Below are positions 6,246 to 6,379 of a stretch of DNA of 6,379 nt, piece by piece. Position 1 is the first letter of the stretch. Every line of letters begins with the position of its first letter. This stretch comes from JAFAGX01 sp035624085 (GTDB taxonomy: Bacteria; Acidobacteriota; Terriglobia; Terriglobales; Acidobacteriaceae): contig DASPSE010000106.1 of assembly GCA_035624085.1 (NCBI GenBank), forward strand, positions 1 through 6,379, written 5' to 3'. The notes under the pieces are model-generated. The model made no database searches. It was not told the origin of the DNA and saw nothing but the letters and a program-made list of their open reading frames with translations. The position numbers and the translations under genes are program-made.

Positions 6246-6379
6246 ATGAAGCAGCCATTGTGGTGGGTGGTCGTATGCCTGATTTTATGCGGAGCCCTGC
6301 AAGCACAGGATGAATCCATCACCGAGGTCAGCGACCGATTTTTTCTCCCTCATGATGCTTTTTGGGGCTATGCGCAGTT
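6246..6379 (+). CDS. Secreted protein of unknown function, N-terminal part (3' truncated by window edge)
   Basis: Forty-four complete codons are visible before the edge. The protein begins MKQPLWW, followed by a hydrophobic stretch (VVVCLILCGAL) and QAQ, which reads as a Sec signal peptide with cleavage near residue 19-21. The mature part starts DESITEVSDRFFLPHDAF and remains open at the edge. There is a Cys at 11 and 15, but neither sits in a convincing lipobox at the cleavage site, so a soluble periplasmic or outer-membrane protein is more likely than a lipoprotein. A 91-nt gap with its own possible promoter separates it from the kinase, so it may be a separate transcription unit. I do not recognise the family. 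Confidence 0.65.
   Translation, partial: MKQPLWWVVVCLILCGALQAQDESITEVSDRFFLPHDAFWGYAQ

Noticed and set aside
6232..6249. Five-codon mini-ORF (MPEAR) ending in ATGA overlap with the right-edge gene, as a possible leader peptide
   Set aside because: It has no RBS of its own, it contains the RBS of the real gene, and such short frames are expected by chance.

Overview
The window looks like a piece of chromosome from an Acidobacteriota (Terriglobia-like) bacterium. The basis is the combination of a duplicated MacB/FtsX-type permease of the 'acidobacterial duplicated orphan permease' style, a TolC-family protein with a long glycine-rich insertion, and an NtrC-like regulator and NtrY-like kinase of the sub-type often seen next to such exporters. 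The lineage call comes from remembered family patterns, not from a search. Base composition looks moderately GC-rich (not computed). All genes are on the + strand and almost no space is left between them.

Layout: (1) 2-1324, the C-terminal part of an ABC-type MacB/FtsX permease, cut by the left edge. (2) 1346-3325, a complete TolC-like outer-membrane efflux protein that starts 21 nt after the permease. (3) 3322-4761, a complete sigma-54-type response regulator (REC, AAA+, Fis-type HTH) that overlaps the previous stop by 4 nt through a probable TTG start. (4) 4742-6154, a complete membrane histidine kinase (two TM helices, HAMP, PAS, HisKA, HATPase) that overlaps the regulator by 20 nt. (5) 6155-6245, a 91-nt gap with a possible -10 box but no convincing terminator. 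(6) 6246-6379, the start of a secreted protein of unknown function, cut by the right edge.

How they work together (inference): genes 1-4 read as one transcription unit joining an inner-membrane permease and an outer-membrane channel to a two-component system. The kinase would phosphorylate Asp79 of the regulator, which would then activate a sigma-54 promoter, most simply the one driving this operon upstream of the window. An adaptor (MacA-like) and an ATPase (MacB- or LolD-like) would be expected upstream but cannot be seen here.

The oddest points are a GAFTDA sequence where sigma-54 activators normally have GAFTGA, a five-residue extension just after the phosphoacceptor Asp in the receiver domain, a kinase with almost no periplasmic portion encoded beside an FtsX-type permease, and a Gly-rich insertion in the TolC protein flanked by imperfect direct repeats. 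None of these proves a new system. The region is best read as a fairly ordinary acidobacterial export and regulation operon with some notable variants.
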